DNA of 50,223 nt from Actinobacteria bacterium 69-20. GTDB lineage: Bacteria; Actinomycetota; Actinomycetes; Mycobacteriales; Nakamurellaceae. The first letter of the stretch is position 1. Each line of letters opens with the position of its first letter. A model generated the notes under the pieces. It was not told the origin of the DNA. It ran no database searches and worked only from the letters and a program-made list of their open reading frames with translations. The position numbers were made by a program, and so were the translations under genes. The stretch covers positions 1 to 50,223 of the forward strand of contig MKSW01000006.1 in assembly GCA_001897425.1 (NCBI GenBank), written 5' to 3'. Below are positions 25,782 through 33,920 of this stretch, in pieces.

Positions 25782-27754
25782 GCCGCCTTCGTCGGGCCGG
25801 GGCGGCGGTGATCGCCGCAGCGGTGGCGCTGCTCACCACTGTCGTCACGGCCCCGCCGGCCGCCGCCGCGACGGGAGACCTACGCATCGGCGATACCCAG
25901 CCGGTCGACTCGGTGAATCCGTTCAACGAGCAGAACGACATCTCCTACGCCATCACATCTTTGAGCTACGACCTGCTGCTGAACTACGGAACCGACGATC
26001 TATCGCCCGATCTCGACCATTCGCTGGCGCAGAGCTACGAGGTCTCCCCGGACGGCAAGACCTGGACGTTCAAACTGCACCCGGGAATCGTGTGGTCGGA
26101 CGGCCAGCCGTTCACGTCGGCGGATGTGAAGTGGACGTACGAATCGGCGCGCGACAACGAGACCAACGTGATGAACGCCTATGTCGCGGGAATCGACAGC
26201 ATCGAGACGCCCGACGCCCTCACCGTGATCCTGAAGCTCAAGGCCCCCGATGAGCGCATGGCCTCGATCTTCGTGCCGATCCTGCCGAAGCACGTGTGGG
26301 AGAAGTACAAGGTGGCCGACCTGGACAAGATGGCGCTGCCGCTACCGTCGGTCACCACGGCCCCGTACATCATCAGCTCGTTCGACAAGACGGGCACCAC
26401 GATCCTCACGGCGAACCCGAAGTTCCGTGGGCCAGCACCGACCGTGAAGCGGATCGTGGAGACGAACTACGGGAACCAGGACAGCCTGCTGCGCGACCTG
26501 CAGGGCGGCGCCCTGGACATGGTGGTCGACGGGAACCTGCAGTGGACGAAGCAGCTCGCGAACTCGCCAGACATCCACCAGTGGGCAGGTACGTCCAGTG
26601 GCTTCCAGGAGATCGCCTTCAACTCCTGTCCCGTCGGTGGCGCGGGCGAATGCACCGGGCCCGGCAAGGACGTGCACGTGAAAGTCGTTCAGGACCATGC
26701 GATTCGCGAGGCGCTCGCCTACGCCGTCGATCGTCCGTCCATCGCCCAGGCCGTGTACGCGGGAGTGCCGCAGCCGGCCTACGGGCTGATCTCGCCTTAT
26801 TACGCGAAGTACTACAAGGATTGGTCGACGGACCCCGACATCGGCTACCAGTTCAGCCTGGACAAGGCCAAGCAAGTGCTCAAGGACGGCGGGTGGGACT
26901 GCGCCACCAACCCGTGCACGAAGGACGGCGTGAAGGCGGAGTTCACGCTCAACGTGCGCACGAACGACCCGTCCGGCCAGAACGCCATGCGCCGGGTGAT
27001 CGCCGCGGCGGGGGAGATCGGCATCAAGATCACCATGTCGGTGGTCACCGAGGACGCGCTCAACAACCTGGTCTACGCGCCGAGCACCGACAGCAAGTAC
27101 GCGCCGAACTTCGACGCGTTCTATTGGGCCTGGATCGGTGACCCCACACCGGATTTCAACCTGTCCGTGCTGCAGACGGGCAGCGCATGGTCCGACTCGT
27201 ACTACTCCAATCCGGCCTACGACAAGCTCGTGGACGAGGCGCTCGTCACCCAGGATTTCTCGAAGCGCGTCGACCTTATGCACCAGGCCGAAAAGATCGC
27301 CATGACCGACCTCCCGTACATTCCGGTGATCTACGCCTACACCTACGACCTGACCCGGAACGACACCTGGCACGGGTACCTGGCCTCGCCGGCCGGCGCC
27401 GAGGGGTCCCCCATCGGCTCGAACTGGCTCCAGGTGACGTCGTTGCAATCCGGCCCGGCCCCGGCGTCGACCGAGAGCAGCGCGCCCGAAAGTAGTTCCG
27501 GTGCCACTGATTCCGCCGCGTCGACGGGCGGCGCCGGCGCGGGCAGCACCGTGGCGGGCGGCAGCAATGCTCCGACGTCGGTGTCCGCGGCGGCGCCGGT
27601 GCCGGCGTCGTCCGGCGGGGTCCCGGTGTGGCTGGTCGTGGTGCTCATCGCGGTGGTGCTGGTGCTCGTGATCGTGGTGCTGATGGTGCTGCGGCGCGGC
27701 AAGGGTTCTCGGCGCGCGGATGACGAAGATCTGGACGATGCGCCGTTCAACTGA
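25778..27754 (+). CDS. Oligopeptide ABC transporter substrate-binding protein, C-terminally membrane-anchored
   Basis: Seen: about 658 aa with a cleavable-looking signal peptide (AGAAVIAAAVALLTTVVTAPPAAAATG) and no lipobox Cys. A family 5 solute-binding domain follows (LSPDLDHSLAQSYEVSPDGKTWTFKLHPGIVWSDGQPFTSADV is its marker region, about residues 70-120). After about residue 570 comes a Ser/Ala/Thr-rich linker and a single membrane helix (VWLVVVLIAVVLVLVIVVLMVL) ending in a charged tail. Known: most Gram-positive binding proteins are lipoproteins; a C-terminal helix anchor is unusual. It binds peptides outside and delivers them to the permeases encoded next. It overlaps the peptidase stop (ATGA). 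Confidence 0.9.
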   Translation: MSRLRRAGAAVIAAAVALLTTVVTAPPAAAATGDLRIGDTQPVDSVNPFNEQNDISYAITSLSYDLLLNYGTDDLSPDLDHSLAQSYEVSPDGKTWTFKLHPGIVWSDGQPFTSADVKWTYESARDNETNVMNAYVAGIDSIETPDALTVILKLKAPDERMASIFVPILPKHVWEKYKVADLDKMALPLPSVTTAPYIISSFDKTGTTILTANPKFRGPAPTVKRIVETNYGNQDSLLRDLQGGALDMVVDGNLQWTKQLANSPDIHQWAGTSSGFQEIAFNSCPVGGAGECTGPGKDVHVKVVQDHAIREALAYAVDRPSIAQAVYAGVPQPAYGLISPYYAKYYKDWSTDPDIGYQFSLDKAKQVLKDGGWDCATNPCTKDGVKAEFTLNVRTNDPSGQNAMRRVIAAAGEIGIKITMSVVTEDALNNLVYAPSTDSKYAPNFDAFYWAWIGDPTPDFNLSVLQTGSAWSDSYYSNPAYDKLVDEALVTQDFSKRVDLMHQAEKIAMTDLPYIPVIYAYTYDLTRNDTWHGYLASPAGAEGSPIGSNWLQVTSLQSGPAPASTESSAPESSSGATDSAASTGGAGAGSTVAGGSNAPTSVSAAAPVPASSGGVPVWLVVVLIAVVLVLVIVVLMVLRRGKGSRRADDEDLDDAPFN

Positions 27755-27814
27755 CCGTGGCCCGGTGGGGGCGCTGCCGAGCGGCATGCCCCCACCGGCC
27801 CGGTGGTCCGGTAC

Positions 27815-27855
27815 CGGGTATGACGCCGCTCGCGGCGCGAACGCCGTCATACTCG
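27815..27855. repeat. Paired inverted copies of the dispersed motif forming a near-perfect palindrome
   Basis: A reverse copy (27815-27833) and a forward copy (27837-27855, GCGAACGCCGTCATACTCG) face each other. Between 27818 and 27852 they form 17-bp arms with two mismatches around one central base. Located 60 bp past the binding-protein stop and 32 bp before the permease start, it could act as an intra-operon attenuator or terminator. Confidence 0.8.
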
Positions 27856-27886
27856 AAAATCGTTGCGCGGCGGCGGGTCCGATACG

Positions 27887-28849
27887 ATGACGGCGCGCTC
27901 CGTCATCTTGCGGATCTTCTCCGCGGCGGTCACCCTGGTGTTCGTCCTCGTGTTCAACTTCTTCCTGTTTCGCGCGGTCGGGGACCCGAAGAACGATTTG
28001 GCGCGCAACCCGCACCTGACCCTCGCCGGGCAGGAGGCCGTGATCAAGGAGCGCGGGCTCGATCAGAGCCTGGCGGTGCAGTTCTGGAAGTACGTAGCGC
28101 AGACGCTGCGCGGCGATCTCGGCAGCTCGTTCGCGAACGGGCAGCCAGTGAAAGACGTTCTGTGGCACGCGCTTCCGAACACACTGATCCTGGTCGGCGT
28201 CGGCACGGTGCTGGCGTCAGCGATCGGGCCGTGGATGGGCATGATCGCCGGCTGGCACCGCGGCAAGGCGCGCGACCATCTGCTCACGCAGGGGTCGGTG
28301 GTGCTGTATTCGATGCCGGAGTTCTGGCTGGGCATGCTGCTGATCGGCCTGCTGGCGGTCGCGTGGCCGCTGTTCCCGACGGGGCTGCAAGCCACTCCCG
28401 GGGCGAGTACGGCCGGGTGGGCGCACTTCTGGGACGTGTCGCACCACGCGATCCTGCCGATCGTCACCGTCACGCTCAGCCTGCTGGCGCAATACGCGGT
28501 CAACATGCGGTCATCGGTGATCGACGTGCTGCACGAGGACTACATCCTCACGGCCCGCGCCATCGGCCTGTCGCCCATCCAGGTGCGGCGTCGGCACGTG
28601 GTGCCCAATGCGCTGCTCCCGGTGGTCACCGTGATCGGGTTGCAGTTCGGCCTGGTGCTCGGCGGGGTGATCACGATCGAGGCGGTCTTCTCCTGGCCCG
28701 GCCTCGGGCAGTTGACGCTGGACGCGATTAATGCGAAGGATTTCCCTGTGCTGCAAGGGCTTTTCCTGTTGACCTCCGCGATGGTGATCATCTTCAACCT
28801 GCTCACCGACCTGCTCTACAGCAAACTCGACCCGCGGATCGGGGACTGA
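27887..28849 (+). CDS. Oligopeptide ABC transporter permease (DppB/OppB type)
   Basis: Seen: about 320 aa with an N-terminal helix (VILRIFSAAVTLVFVLVFNFFLFRAVGD), a long extracytoplasmic loop and five further helices. The cytoplasmic coupling motif is YILTARAIGLSPIQVRRRHVVPNALLPVV. Known: it pairs with the DppC-type permease to form the peptide channel in the membrane. ATG 27887 is preferred over an upstream TTG; the ribosome site is weak. It is separated from the binding-protein gene by 132 bp containing the palindrome, while all later genes overlap or nearly so. Confidence 0.92.
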   Translation: MTARSVILRIFSAAVTLVFVLVFNFFLFRAVGDPKNDLARNPHLTLAGQEAVIKERGLDQSLAVQFWKYVAQTLRGDLGSSFANGQPVKDVLWHALPNTLILVGVGTVLASAIGPWMGMIAGWHRGKARDHLLTQGSVVLYSMPEFWLGMLLIGLLAVAWPLFPTGLQATPGASTAGWAHFWDVSHHAILPIVTVTLSLLAQYAVNMRSSVIDVLHEDYILTARAIGLSPIQVRRRHVVPNALLPVVTVIGLQFGLVLGGVITIEAVFSWPGLGQLTLDAINAKDFPVLQGLFLLTSAMVIIFNLLTDLLYSKLDPRIGD

Positions 28850-28854
28850 TCGGC

Positions 28855-29862
28855 ATGGGCCAGGCAGTGACACAGGCAGGGACACCGGCAGGGACGCCGG
28901 CGGGTGTGCACGCCATGCGGCCGGCGGACGAGCATGTCCGGGCCGCGCAGGTGCTGGTGGAGGCCGACCGGGCCGGCCGGGCACGTCGCGTCGCGCGGGC
29001 GCTGCGCCCGATCGTGACGACACCGCAGGGGCTGGTCGGCGCCGTGATCCTCGTGGTGTTCGTGATCCTCGCGATCTTCGGGCCGTGGATCGCGCCGCAG
29101 GACCCGAACGCGCCGACGTCGTTCTCGGCCGACATCCTCGGCGGGCCGTCCAGCGCGCACTGGCTCGGCACCGACGAGAACGGGCGAGATGTGTTGTCCG
29201 AGTTGATCCTCGGCGCGCAGACCTCGATGCTCATCGGATTCGTCGCGGCGATGGTCTCCTCGGTGATCGGGACGGCGGTCGGGATCGTGGCCGGCTTCTC
29301 CGGCGGCTGGATCGACCGCGGGCTGACCCTGCTGGACGACTGGTTCCTGGTGTTGCCGCTGGTGCCCGTCACCGTCCTCGCGGCGTCGCTGCTCGGCAAC
29401 CGGGCGTCGGCGCTCCCGCTGGGCCAGACGATGGTGCTGATCATCGTGATCGGCGCGTTCGGGTGGGCCGGGACGTCGAGAATCGTTCGGTCCGAGGTGA
29501 TGTCGCTCAAACAGCGCGGCTTCGTAGAACGCTCGCGGGCGCTGGGCGCATCGAAGTGGCGGATCATGACGCGTGACATCCTGCCGAACGTGATGCCGTT
29601 GGTGCTCGCGAATGCGGTGATCTACGTGTCCCTGGCGATCCTCACCGAGTCGACGCTCTCGTTCCTCGGCCTCGGCGATCCGAGCCGGTTCTCGTGGGGA
29701 CAGATGCTCGAACATGCGCAGGACTCCGGGGCCATGGCGGGTGGGCACATCGCCTATTACCTGCCGCCCGGCATCTGCATCACCCTTGCGGTGCTGGCCT
29801 TCTCGCTGATCGGGCACAGCGTAGAGCACCTGTTCGATCCGCGGCTGCGGGAACGCCGGTGA
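28855..29862 (+). CDS. Oligopeptide ABC transporter permease (DppC/OppC type)
   Basis: Seen: 335 aa. A Thr/Gly/Ala tail with imperfect ACACCGGCAGGG-like repeats starts the protein, followed by a helix (GLVGAVILVVFVILAIFG), the family signature HWLGTDENGRDVLSELILGAQTS and five further helices. The coupling motif is ERSRALGASKWRIMTRDILPNV. Known: second half of the peptide channel. It starts 5 bp after the preceding stop. The first 20 residues are not conserved, so ATG 28915 is a possible alternative start. Confidence 0.92.
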   Translation: MGQAVTQAGTPAGTPAGVHAMRPADEHVRAAQVLVEADRAGRARRVARALRPIVTTPQGLVGAVILVVFVILAIFGPWIAPQDPNAPTSFSADILGGPSSAHWLGTDENGRDVLSELILGAQTSMLIGFVAAMVSSVIGTAVGIVAGFSGGWIDRGLTLLDDWFLVLPLVPVTVLAASLLGNRASALPLGQTMVLIIVIGAFGWAGTSRIVRSEVMSLKQRGFVERSRALGASKWRIMTRDILPNVMPLVLANAVIYVSLAILTESTLSFLGLGDPSRFSWGQMLEHAQDSGAMAGGHIAYYLPPGICITLAVLAFSLIGHSVEHLFDPRLRERR

Positions 29863-30998
29863 GCGCCGTGGAACGCGTCTCGAGTCCCGGCCGTGCCGCG
29901 CCTGCTGATTCTGCGAGCGTCGCGCCGTCCCCGCGCGCGGGCGGCACCGCCGATGACGACATCCTGCTCCAAGTCACGGGTTTGACCGTGGCGCGGAAGG
30001 ATGCCCCGTCCGTGCACATCGTCGACGACGTCAGCTTCACGTTGCGCCGGGGTGAGGCGATGGGTCTGGCCGGCGAATCCGGCTGCGGCAAGACGACGAC
30101 GGCGCTCGCCGTGCTCGGCCTGCTGCCGGGGGGCCTGCGGCGGGTGTCCGGCGAGCTGGTCTTCCACGGCGGTGGGCGCGCCCGGCCGTTGCACCGGCTC
30201 GGGGGCGCAGCGATGAGACGCATTCGCTGGGCGTCGATCTCGATGATCTTTCAAGGCGCGATGAATGCGCTCGACCCGGTCAAGACGGTCGGCTCGCAGA
30301 TCGCGGAGGCGATCACGTTGCACGAGCCGAAGGTGGGACGCACCGCGGTATCGCGACGGGTCGGTGAATTGCTGGACCAGGTCGGGGTGCCCGCCAAGCG
30401 CTCCGTGTACTACCCGCACGAGTTCTCCGGGGGGCAGAAGCAGCGGATCATGATCGCGCTGGCCCTGGCCTGCCGGCCGGAGCTGGTGATCGGCGACGAG
30501 CCGACCACGGCGCTCGACGTGATCACGCAGGCGCAGATCCTCGACCTGCTCGGTGAGCTGCGCCGGGAGCTCGGCCTGTCGCTGCTGCTGATCACGCACG
30601 ACCTCGCCGTGCTCGCGCAGGCCTGCGAGACGATCGCGGTGATGTACGCCGGGCAGATCGTCGAAACCGGTTCGGTGGACACGGTGTATCGGGACCCGCA
30701 ACACCCTTATACGGCACGGCTTCTGGATCTTCTCGGTGCCCACGACGCCCCCGGCACGCTGCCGAAGCCCATCCCCGGTAACCAGCCTCGGCCGAATGCC
30801 CGGCCCTCGGGGTGCCGGTTCCGGGACCGTTGCACGTTCGCCACCGACCGTTGCGCCGCCGAGGCGCCGGATCTGCGGGTGATCGGCGAGGGCCTGCTCC
30901 CGCATGCGGCCCGGTGCCATTTCGCCCCATGGCCGGATGGCGCGGTTGATCGGCCGGATCGGTCGGATCGGCTTGACGGCCAGGAGGTGGCGCCGTGA
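29859..30998 (+). CDS. Oligopeptide ABC transporter ATPase (DppD/OppD type)
   Basis: Seen: about 379 aa. It has Walker A GESGCGKTT, signature FSGGQKQR and Walker B LVIGDEPTTALD. The C-terminal oligo_HPY extension (PIPGNQPRPNARPSGCRFRDRCTFATDRC is the region, about 320-350) has Cys residues that ligate an iron-sulfur cluster in some relatives. Known: it hydrolyses ATP to drive peptide import, paired with the next gene. The GTG start overlaps the permease stop (GTGA). The N-terminal 30 residues are Ala/Ser/Pro-rich and not part of the conserved domain. Confidence 0.92.
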   Translation: MSAVERVSSPGRAAPADSASVAPSPRAGGTADDDILLQVTGLTVARKDAPSVHIVDDVSFTLRRGEAMGLAGESGCGKTTTALAVLGLLPGGLRRVSGELVFHGGGRARPLHRLGGAAMRRIRWASISMIFQGAMNALDPVKTVGSQIAEAITLHEPKVGRTAVSRRVGELLDQVGVPAKRSVYYPHEFSGGQKQRIMIALALACRPELVIGDEPTTALDVITQAQILDLLGELRRELGLSLLLITHDLAVLAQACETIAVMYAGQIVETGSVDTVYRDPQHPYTARLLDLLGAHDAPGTLPKPIPGNQPRPNARPSGCRFRDRCTFATDRCAAEAPDLRVIGEGLLPHAARCHFAPWPDGAVDRPDRSDRLDGQEVAP

Positions 30999-31798
30999 CG
31001 ACGATGGACACCCCTCTGCTCGAAGCGACCGACGTGTCGGTCCGGTACCGCATTCGGGGCCGGAGCCGGCGCGGCAGCCGCTACCTGACCGCGCTCGACG
31101 GCGTCAGCCTCGCCTGGCGAGCAGGCGAAACCCTCGCGCTGGTCGGCGAATCCGGCAGCGGAAAGTCGACGCTCGGGCGGGTGCTGCTCGGCCTCATCGC
31201 GCCCACCGGCGGCGCCGTGCGGTACGGGGCGCAGCCTATGAGCAATGCGGTGCGCCGCAGGCTGTCCCGGGAAGTGCAGCTCATCTTCCAGGACCCGTAC
31301 CAGTCCCTGAACCCCCGCAGCACCGTCGGCGCGCAGGTGTTGGCCGGCCTGCAGATCCACCGCATCGGTGCGCCGGGGGTGGAGCGGACGGCCATCGGGC
31401 TGGCGGCGTTGTCCGCCGCGGGGCTGAACCCGCCCGAGGTCTTCTGGCACCGGTACCCGCATCAGCTCTCCGGCGGGGAGCGGCAGCGGGTGGTGATCGC
31501 CGGGGCGATGGCGCTCGGCCCGCAGGCGTTGGTGTGCGACGAGCCCGTCTCCGCGCTGGACGTCTCCGTTCGCGCGCAGGTGTTGAACGTCCTCGCGGAC
31601 CTCAGGGCCGAGCGCGGTCTGTCGCTGCTGTTCATCACGCATGACGTGAGCCTGGCCCGGCAGATGTCCGACCGGATCATCGTGCTCTATCGCGGGCACA
31701 TCGTCGAGGAGGGGCCCACGGCAACGGTTCTCGCCGACCCACAGCACGACTACACGAAGCGCCTGCTCGCCGCCGTGCCGACCGTGCCCGCCCGGTAG
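30995..31798 (+). CDS. Oligopeptide ABC transporter ATPase (DppF/OppF type)
   Basis: Seen: 267 aa. It has Walker A GESGSGKST, the Q-loop region QLIFQDPYQSLNPRSTVG, signature LSGGERQR, Walker B LVCDEPVSALD and the switch His in FITHDVS. Known: second ATPase of the importer. It is shorter than usual because it lacks a long C-terminal extension. The GTG start overlaps the preceding stop (GTGA). It is the last gene of the peptidase-importer operon. The next 126 bp carry the regulator's operator. Confidence 0.92.
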   Translation: MTTMDTPLLEATDVSVRYRIRGRSRRGSRYLTALDGVSLAWRAGETLALVGESGSGKSTLGRVLLGLIAPTGGAVRYGAQPMSNAVRRRLSREVQLIFQDPYQSLNPRSTVGAQVLAGLQIHRIGAPGVERTAIGLAALSAAGLNPPEVFWHRYPHQLSGGERQRVVIAGAMALGPQALVCDEPVSALDVSVRAQVLNVLADLRAERGLSLLFITHDVSLARQMSDRIIVLYRGHIVEEGPTATVLADPQHDYTKRLLAAVPTVPAR

Positions 31799-31861
31799 GG
31801 CGGGCTGCGAAGCGGCCGGGCTTCGGCGCGCGACGGGTCCGCTCGCGAACGTCGGCCACCA

Positions 31862-31892
31862 AACGTTCGCTGAACGTTCCCCGGGGGATGAT
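31862..31892 (+). promoter_or_regulatory. Direct-repeat operator and -10 of the response-regulator gene
   Basis: AACGTTC at 31862-31868 and 31873-31879 repeat with an 11-bp period, one helical turn, and a GCTG spacer. This is the usual site design for OmpR-type dimers. GATGAT at 31887-31892 is the candidate -10, 7 nt past the second repeat. The same layout occurs at 33164-33194. Confidence 0.7.
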
Positions 31893-31924
31893 GTGGGGTC
31901 GGGCTGCGAGGCGGGAGGCTGTTG

Positions 31925-32617
31925 ATGGCGCGAGTGCTCGTCGTGGAGGACGAAGCCGTGATGGCCAAAGCGGTCACCACCGGGCTGCGACGCGCCGGTC
32001 ATGTCGTAGACGTCGCCGTCGACGGGCACGCGGCATTGGAACGCACCGGCATCATCTCTTACGACCTCGTGCTGCTGGACCGTGATCTGCCGTTCGTCCA
32101 CGGCGATGATGTGTGCCGGGCCATGGTCGCGCGCGGCGATCCGGCGCGGATCCTCATGCTCACCGCCGCCCGGGCCGTCCCGGACCGAGTGAGCGGATTG
32201 CACCTCGGCGCGGACGATTACCTCACCAAGCCGTTCGCGTTCGACGAGTTGCTCGCGCGCGTCGACGCGCTGCTGCGCCGGCCGGAGGCCAGGGCCGTGC
32301 CGGTGACCAGGGTCGGCGACATCGAGATCGACCGTGCGCGCCGGACGGTGAGCCGCGCGGGCGCGCCGGTGGAGCTGTCGGTGAAGGAGTTCGGCGTCCT
32401 CGACGTTCTCGCCGGCCGGGCCGGCGAACTGGTCAGCGCCGAGGAACTCCTGCACCTGGTGTGGGATGAGAACGCCGACCCGTTCACCAACGCGGTGCGG
32501 GTGACCATGGTGGGGCTGCGCAAGAAGCTCGGCGATCCGCCGTGTATCTCGACGGTGCGCGGCGTCGGGTATCGACTCGGCACCGACGGTGCGGGCGAGG
32601 CGGGCGAGACACAGTGA
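31925..32617 (+). CDS. OmpR/PhoB-type response regulator
   Basis: Seen: 230 aa. The receiver domain has the acidic pocket VVEDE, the phospho-acceptor Asp52 in VLLDRDLP, Thr in MLTAAR and Lys in YLTKPF. The winged-helix DNA-binding domain follows from about 130 (LSVKEFGVLDVLAGRAGELVSAEELL, then TVRGVGYRL). Known: phosphorylation of the Asp by a partner kinase promotes dimer binding to direct repeats. It appears intact. Its stop overlaps the kinase start (GTGA), but that kinase lacks its own phospho-acceptor domain, so the regulator may be fed by another donor. The direct repeat in its own promoter suggests autoregulation. ATG 31925 chosen over TTG 31922. Confidence 0.93.
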   Translation: MARVLVVEDEAVMAKAVTTGLRRAGHVVDVAVDGHAALERTGIISYDLVLLDRDLPFVHGDDVCRAMVARGDPARILMLTAARAVPDRVSGLHLGADDYLTKPFAFDELLARVDALLRRPEARAVPVTRVGDIEIDRARRTVSRAGAPVELSVKEFGVLDVLAGRAGELVSAEELLHLVWDENADPFTNAVRVTMVGLRKKLGDPPCISTVRGVGYRLGTDGAGEAGETQ

Positions 32618-33111
32618 GGGGCCGGCTGACCGCGCGCGCGAGGCTGACCGCGGTATTTCTCGGATTCTTCGTCGTCTTCGGCGCAGCGTTGACGATCGTC
32701 AACTACGCGCTGCTCAATGCCCAGTTGCCGAGGACTGCTGCGACCGGCTCGAGTACGGTCACGGTCTCTGCCGATCCGTTCCTCGCCGAACGACTCCTTG
32801 CCAATCTGGCTGCCAACGCCGTCAGCCACAATGCGTCGGGCGACGGCAGTATCGACATCTCCCTGCGACGCGGCGAGTCCGGCGCGGAACTCATCGTCAC
32901 GAACTCATGTCGGCCGATCGACGCCGGGCAACTCGCCCGCATCCGCGAGCCCTTCCGCCGCGCCGCGAACGACCGCACCGACAGCCACAGCGGCGCCGGG
33001 CTGGGGCTCTCGATCGTCGACATCATCGCCCGGGCGCACGGCTGGACGCTCACGCTGTCGGCCGCAGACCCCGCGCGGTTCACCGCGTCGGTCCTCTTCC
33101 CAGCCGCGTGA
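32614..33111 (+). CDS. Internally deleted sensor histidine kinase (no HisKA domain)
   Basis: Seen: 165 aa. An N-terminal start and first membrane helix (RARLTAVFLGFFVVFGAALTIVNYALL) is followed, after about 20 residues, directly by an HATPase domain: N-box RLLANLAANAVSHN, then EPFRRAAND and G2-box SGAGLGLSIV. Missing are the sensor loop, second helix, HAMP linker and the HisKA helix with its His. Known: family members usually have about 400 aa. The reading frame is intact across the junction (about 32735-32770). Inference: an in-frame deletion of about 250 aa, or less likely an evolved mini-protein that could still bind ATP. The G1 region reads NSCRPI rather than the usual NTGP-like sequence. 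Confidence 0.8.
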   Translation: MRGRLTARARLTAVFLGFFVVFGAALTIVNYALLNAQLPRTAATGSSTVTVSADPFLAERLLANLAANAVSHNASGDGSIDISLRRGESGAELIVTNSCRPIDAGQLARIREPFRRAANDRTDSHSGAGLGLSIVDIIARAHGWTLTLSAADPARFTASVLFPAA

Positions 33112-33163
33112 CGCCGGGCCGAATCGGTCCGCGAAAGAATCTTCTGCAAGGCGTTGTCGAGTA

Positions 33164-33194
33164 AACGTTGGCTGAATGTCGGCCCCTGCATAGT
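33164..33194 (+). promoter_or_regulatory. Second direct-repeat operator and -10, exported-protein gene
   Basis: AACGTTG (33164-33170) and AATGTCG (33175-33181) repeat with the same 11-bp period and GCTG spacer as the site before the regulator gene. CATAGT at 33189-33194 is the candidate -10, again 7 nt past the second repeat. Confidence 0.7.
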
Positions 33195-33236
33195 CGGTGG
33201 TGTCAACGCACTACCCCCGATTCGAAAGGCACCACC

Positions 33237-33560
33237 ATGGACAACACCGCCCCGAACGACACACCCACACGCCGGTTTGCCAGCCGGAAGGCCCGCATCG
33301 GCATCGCAGCCGCCGTCGGCGTCCCACTGGCCATCGGCGCCGTGCTCGCTCTCACCATTCCTGCCGCCGCCGCACCGCAGCCCGGCAGCCCCGCGGGCAA
33401 TCCCGCCGGCAGTCCCGCGGTCGTGCTGGACTCCCACTCCGGGAACGTCGGCAGCGTCATCCAGGGGCAGACCAAGGTCGACCCGAAGCTGAACCTCAAG
33501 GACGGCTCCGGCTCGGTCTCCGCCGGGCCGGACGGACAGGTGCACAAGTCGACGAACTGA
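33237..33560 (+). CDS. Small exported protein, probable target of the adjacent regulator
   Basis: Not recognised. Seen: 107 aa. A basic N-terminus (RRFASRKARIG) and a hydrophobic signal (IAAAVGVPLAIGAVLALTIPAAAA) precede a short mature part, rich in Gly, Ser, Pro and Asp, with no Cys (GSPAGNPAGSPAVVLDSHSG, KVDPKLNLKDGSGSVSAG). ATG 33237 follows GAAAGG. It lies 125 bp after the shortened kinase and has its own promoter with the regulator-type repeat. Inference: an envelope protein controlled by the two-component system; whether it senses or responds to stress cannot be read. Confidence 0.75.
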   Translation: MDNTAPNDTPTRRFASRKARIGIAAAVGVPLAIGAVLALTIPAAAAPQPGSPAGNPAGSPAVVLDSHSGNVGSVIQGQTKVDPKLNLKDGSGSVSAGPDGQVHKSTN

Positions 33561-33615
33561 ACGCCTGGCCATCATGACCGCCCCCGCGCCGGCTACCGGC
33601 CGACACGACGGGCAC

Positions 33616-33653
33616 GGACAGCCGGTGGGTCCCGCACGCCCCGCCGGCTGTCC
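33616..33653. terminator. Hairpin between convergent genes
   Basis: A 10-bp perfect stem GGACAGCCGG/CCGGCTGTCC with an 18-nt loop lies between the exported-protein gene and the DUF1918 gene. Confidence 0.65.
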
Positions 33654-33683
33654 AAACCGGCCGTAATGACCGGGGGTGGCCAC

Positions 33684-33920
33684 CTACCGGTGCGTCAGGC
33701 GCGCTTCCGCCCGGCGGTCCATCTCCTGGAGTTCCGCGGCGCCCACGACGATGGCGTCCGGGCCGGGGAATACCACCGCGACATGTTCGGTGTCGAGCCA
33801 CTTGACGGTGTAGGGCGGCTCTCCGGACGGGGAGCCGACGGACAGGATCTCGCCGCGCCGGCCGCTGCTGTGGTCGGTTCGGCCGGAGACGACGAGCCAG
33901 TCACCCGGTTTGGCGATCAT
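33684..33920 (-). CDS. DUF1918 small protein
   Basis: Seen: 78 aa, a compact beta-barrel-like sequence (MIAKPGDWLVVSG, RRGEILSVGSPSGEPPYTVKWLDTEHVAVVFPG). Known: DUF1918 is an actinobacterial domain of unknown function with an SH3-like fold, often found beside stress or dormancy genes and sometimes annotated as a putative nucleic-acid-interacting protein. It is divergent from the CBS-BON gene, and the shared 324-bp upstream region holds two DosR-like boxes. ATG 33920 has a GGGAGTGACC purine site upstream. Confidence 0.85.
   Translation of the reverse strand: MIAKPGDWLVVSGRTDHSSGRRGEILSVGSPSGEPPYTVKWLDTEHVAVVFPGPDAIVVGAAELQEMDRRAEARLTHR

Noticed and set aside
31862-31892. The direct repeat as a DosR or CIRCE site
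   Set aside because: It lacks the GGGAC core of DosR and the TTAGCACTC inverted repeat of CIRCE; the 11-bp direct repeat fits the adjacent OmpR-type regulator better.
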